A stretch of DNA of 43,337 bases from an uncultured Prevotella sp. GTDB taxonomy: Bacteria; Bacteroidota; Bacteroidia; Bacteroidales; Bacteroidaceae. The notes under the pieces were generated by a model, which worked only from the letters and a program-made list of their open reading frames with translations, did not search any database and was not told where the DNA came from. The position numbers were made by a program, and so were the translations under genes. The stretch spans positions 1-43,337 of the forward strand of contig CALUGW010000038.1 of NCBI GenBank assembly GCA_944320305.1, read 5' to 3'. Each line of letters starts with the position of its first letter. Position 1 is the first letter of the stretch. Positions 43,205 through 43,337 of the stretch are shown piece after piece.

Positions 43205-43337
43205 GATAATTAGCGGCAGACTGAACATTTTTGAGCGGATATTTTTTAGTTATTTTCATTTAAAATTCGATACACAAATAGGAATCTGTTAGAAACAAGC
43301 TATTTATAAGCTTTTCTCAAAGAGTGAGGTAATGACT

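Overview
The window reads as chromosomal DNA of a member of the Bacteroidales (Bacteroidota). Most transcription units start behind a box of the form TAnnTTTG, the housekeeping -7 element of this phylum, and Shine-Dalgarno sequences are mostly absent. The gene content agrees: a TatA/TatC pair without TatB, a Wzi-family capsule protein, DUF4421 and DUF1460 proteins, a serine-palmitoyltransferase-like enzyme, a type IX-like C-terminal sorting domain, and a LytS/LytTR regulatory pair with TPR repeats. The left 4 kb look more AT-rich than the rest. A gut family such as Muribaculaceae or Prevotellaceae is my guess; I could not test it.

Layout. 1-427: a small mobile-element-like relic with three copies of a 25-bp end sequence, then a bidirectional terminator. 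428-3801 (minus): a unit encoding a small secreted protein with a sorting-type tail, an L,D-transpeptidase, an ECF sigma factor, a one-pass anti-sigma candidate and a small periplasmic protein. 4031-6415 (minus): mazG, a lipoprotein and rnz. 6516-9155 (plus): valS, divergent from mazG. 9300-10973 (minus): mntP and a YeiH-type exporter. 11665-13270: two convergent LuxR-type regulators with near-identical DNA-binding domains, one carrying a hemerythrin-like di-iron domain. 13518-13591: tRNA-Pro(TGG). 13674-16729: a serine-palmitoyltransferase-like gene, divergent from a lipid kinase that is followed by a NUDIX gene and a 55-codon Cys-rich membrane protein. 16897-20688: a PD40 protein, a nucleoside phosphorylase, a cupin and a YihY membrane protein. 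20714-21087 (minus): RNase P RNA. 21191-23843 (minus): a GH13 glycosidase and fabD. 24737-27544 (plus): a TPR histidine kinase and a LytTR response regulator. 27680-29741 (minus): a six-pass membrane protein and hisB. 29820-33165 (plus): an oxidoreductase, DUF4421, DUF1460 and DUF1232 genes. 33558-38459 (minus): tatA, tatC, a polyferredoxin, an aldo/keto reductase with a Tat signal, DUF1893 and an ECF-type S component. 38588-40590 (minus): Wzi-family protein and a lipoprotein. 40889-41929 (plus): a secreted Arg/Gly/Ser-rich protein. 42318-43067 (minus): a polyprenol-phosphate-type glycosyltransferase.

Three observations stand out. First, three large intergenic gaps (11243-11399, 24175-24270, 33324-33427) hold arrays of one degenerate 20-24-nt repeat in the same orientation. 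All three share the 12-mer GCAAAATGACCC, and one contains a perfect 23-bp palindrome. Second, the Tat operon encodes its own probable clients: a Tat-signal ferredoxin/aldo-keto-reductase lipoprotein, and a multi-pass polyferredoxin with a second, internal Tat-like signal. Third, the hemerythrin-LuxR and pseudo-receiver-LuxR pair looks like a redox or NO/oxygen-responsive switch; the LuxR gene has an almost leaderless promoter.
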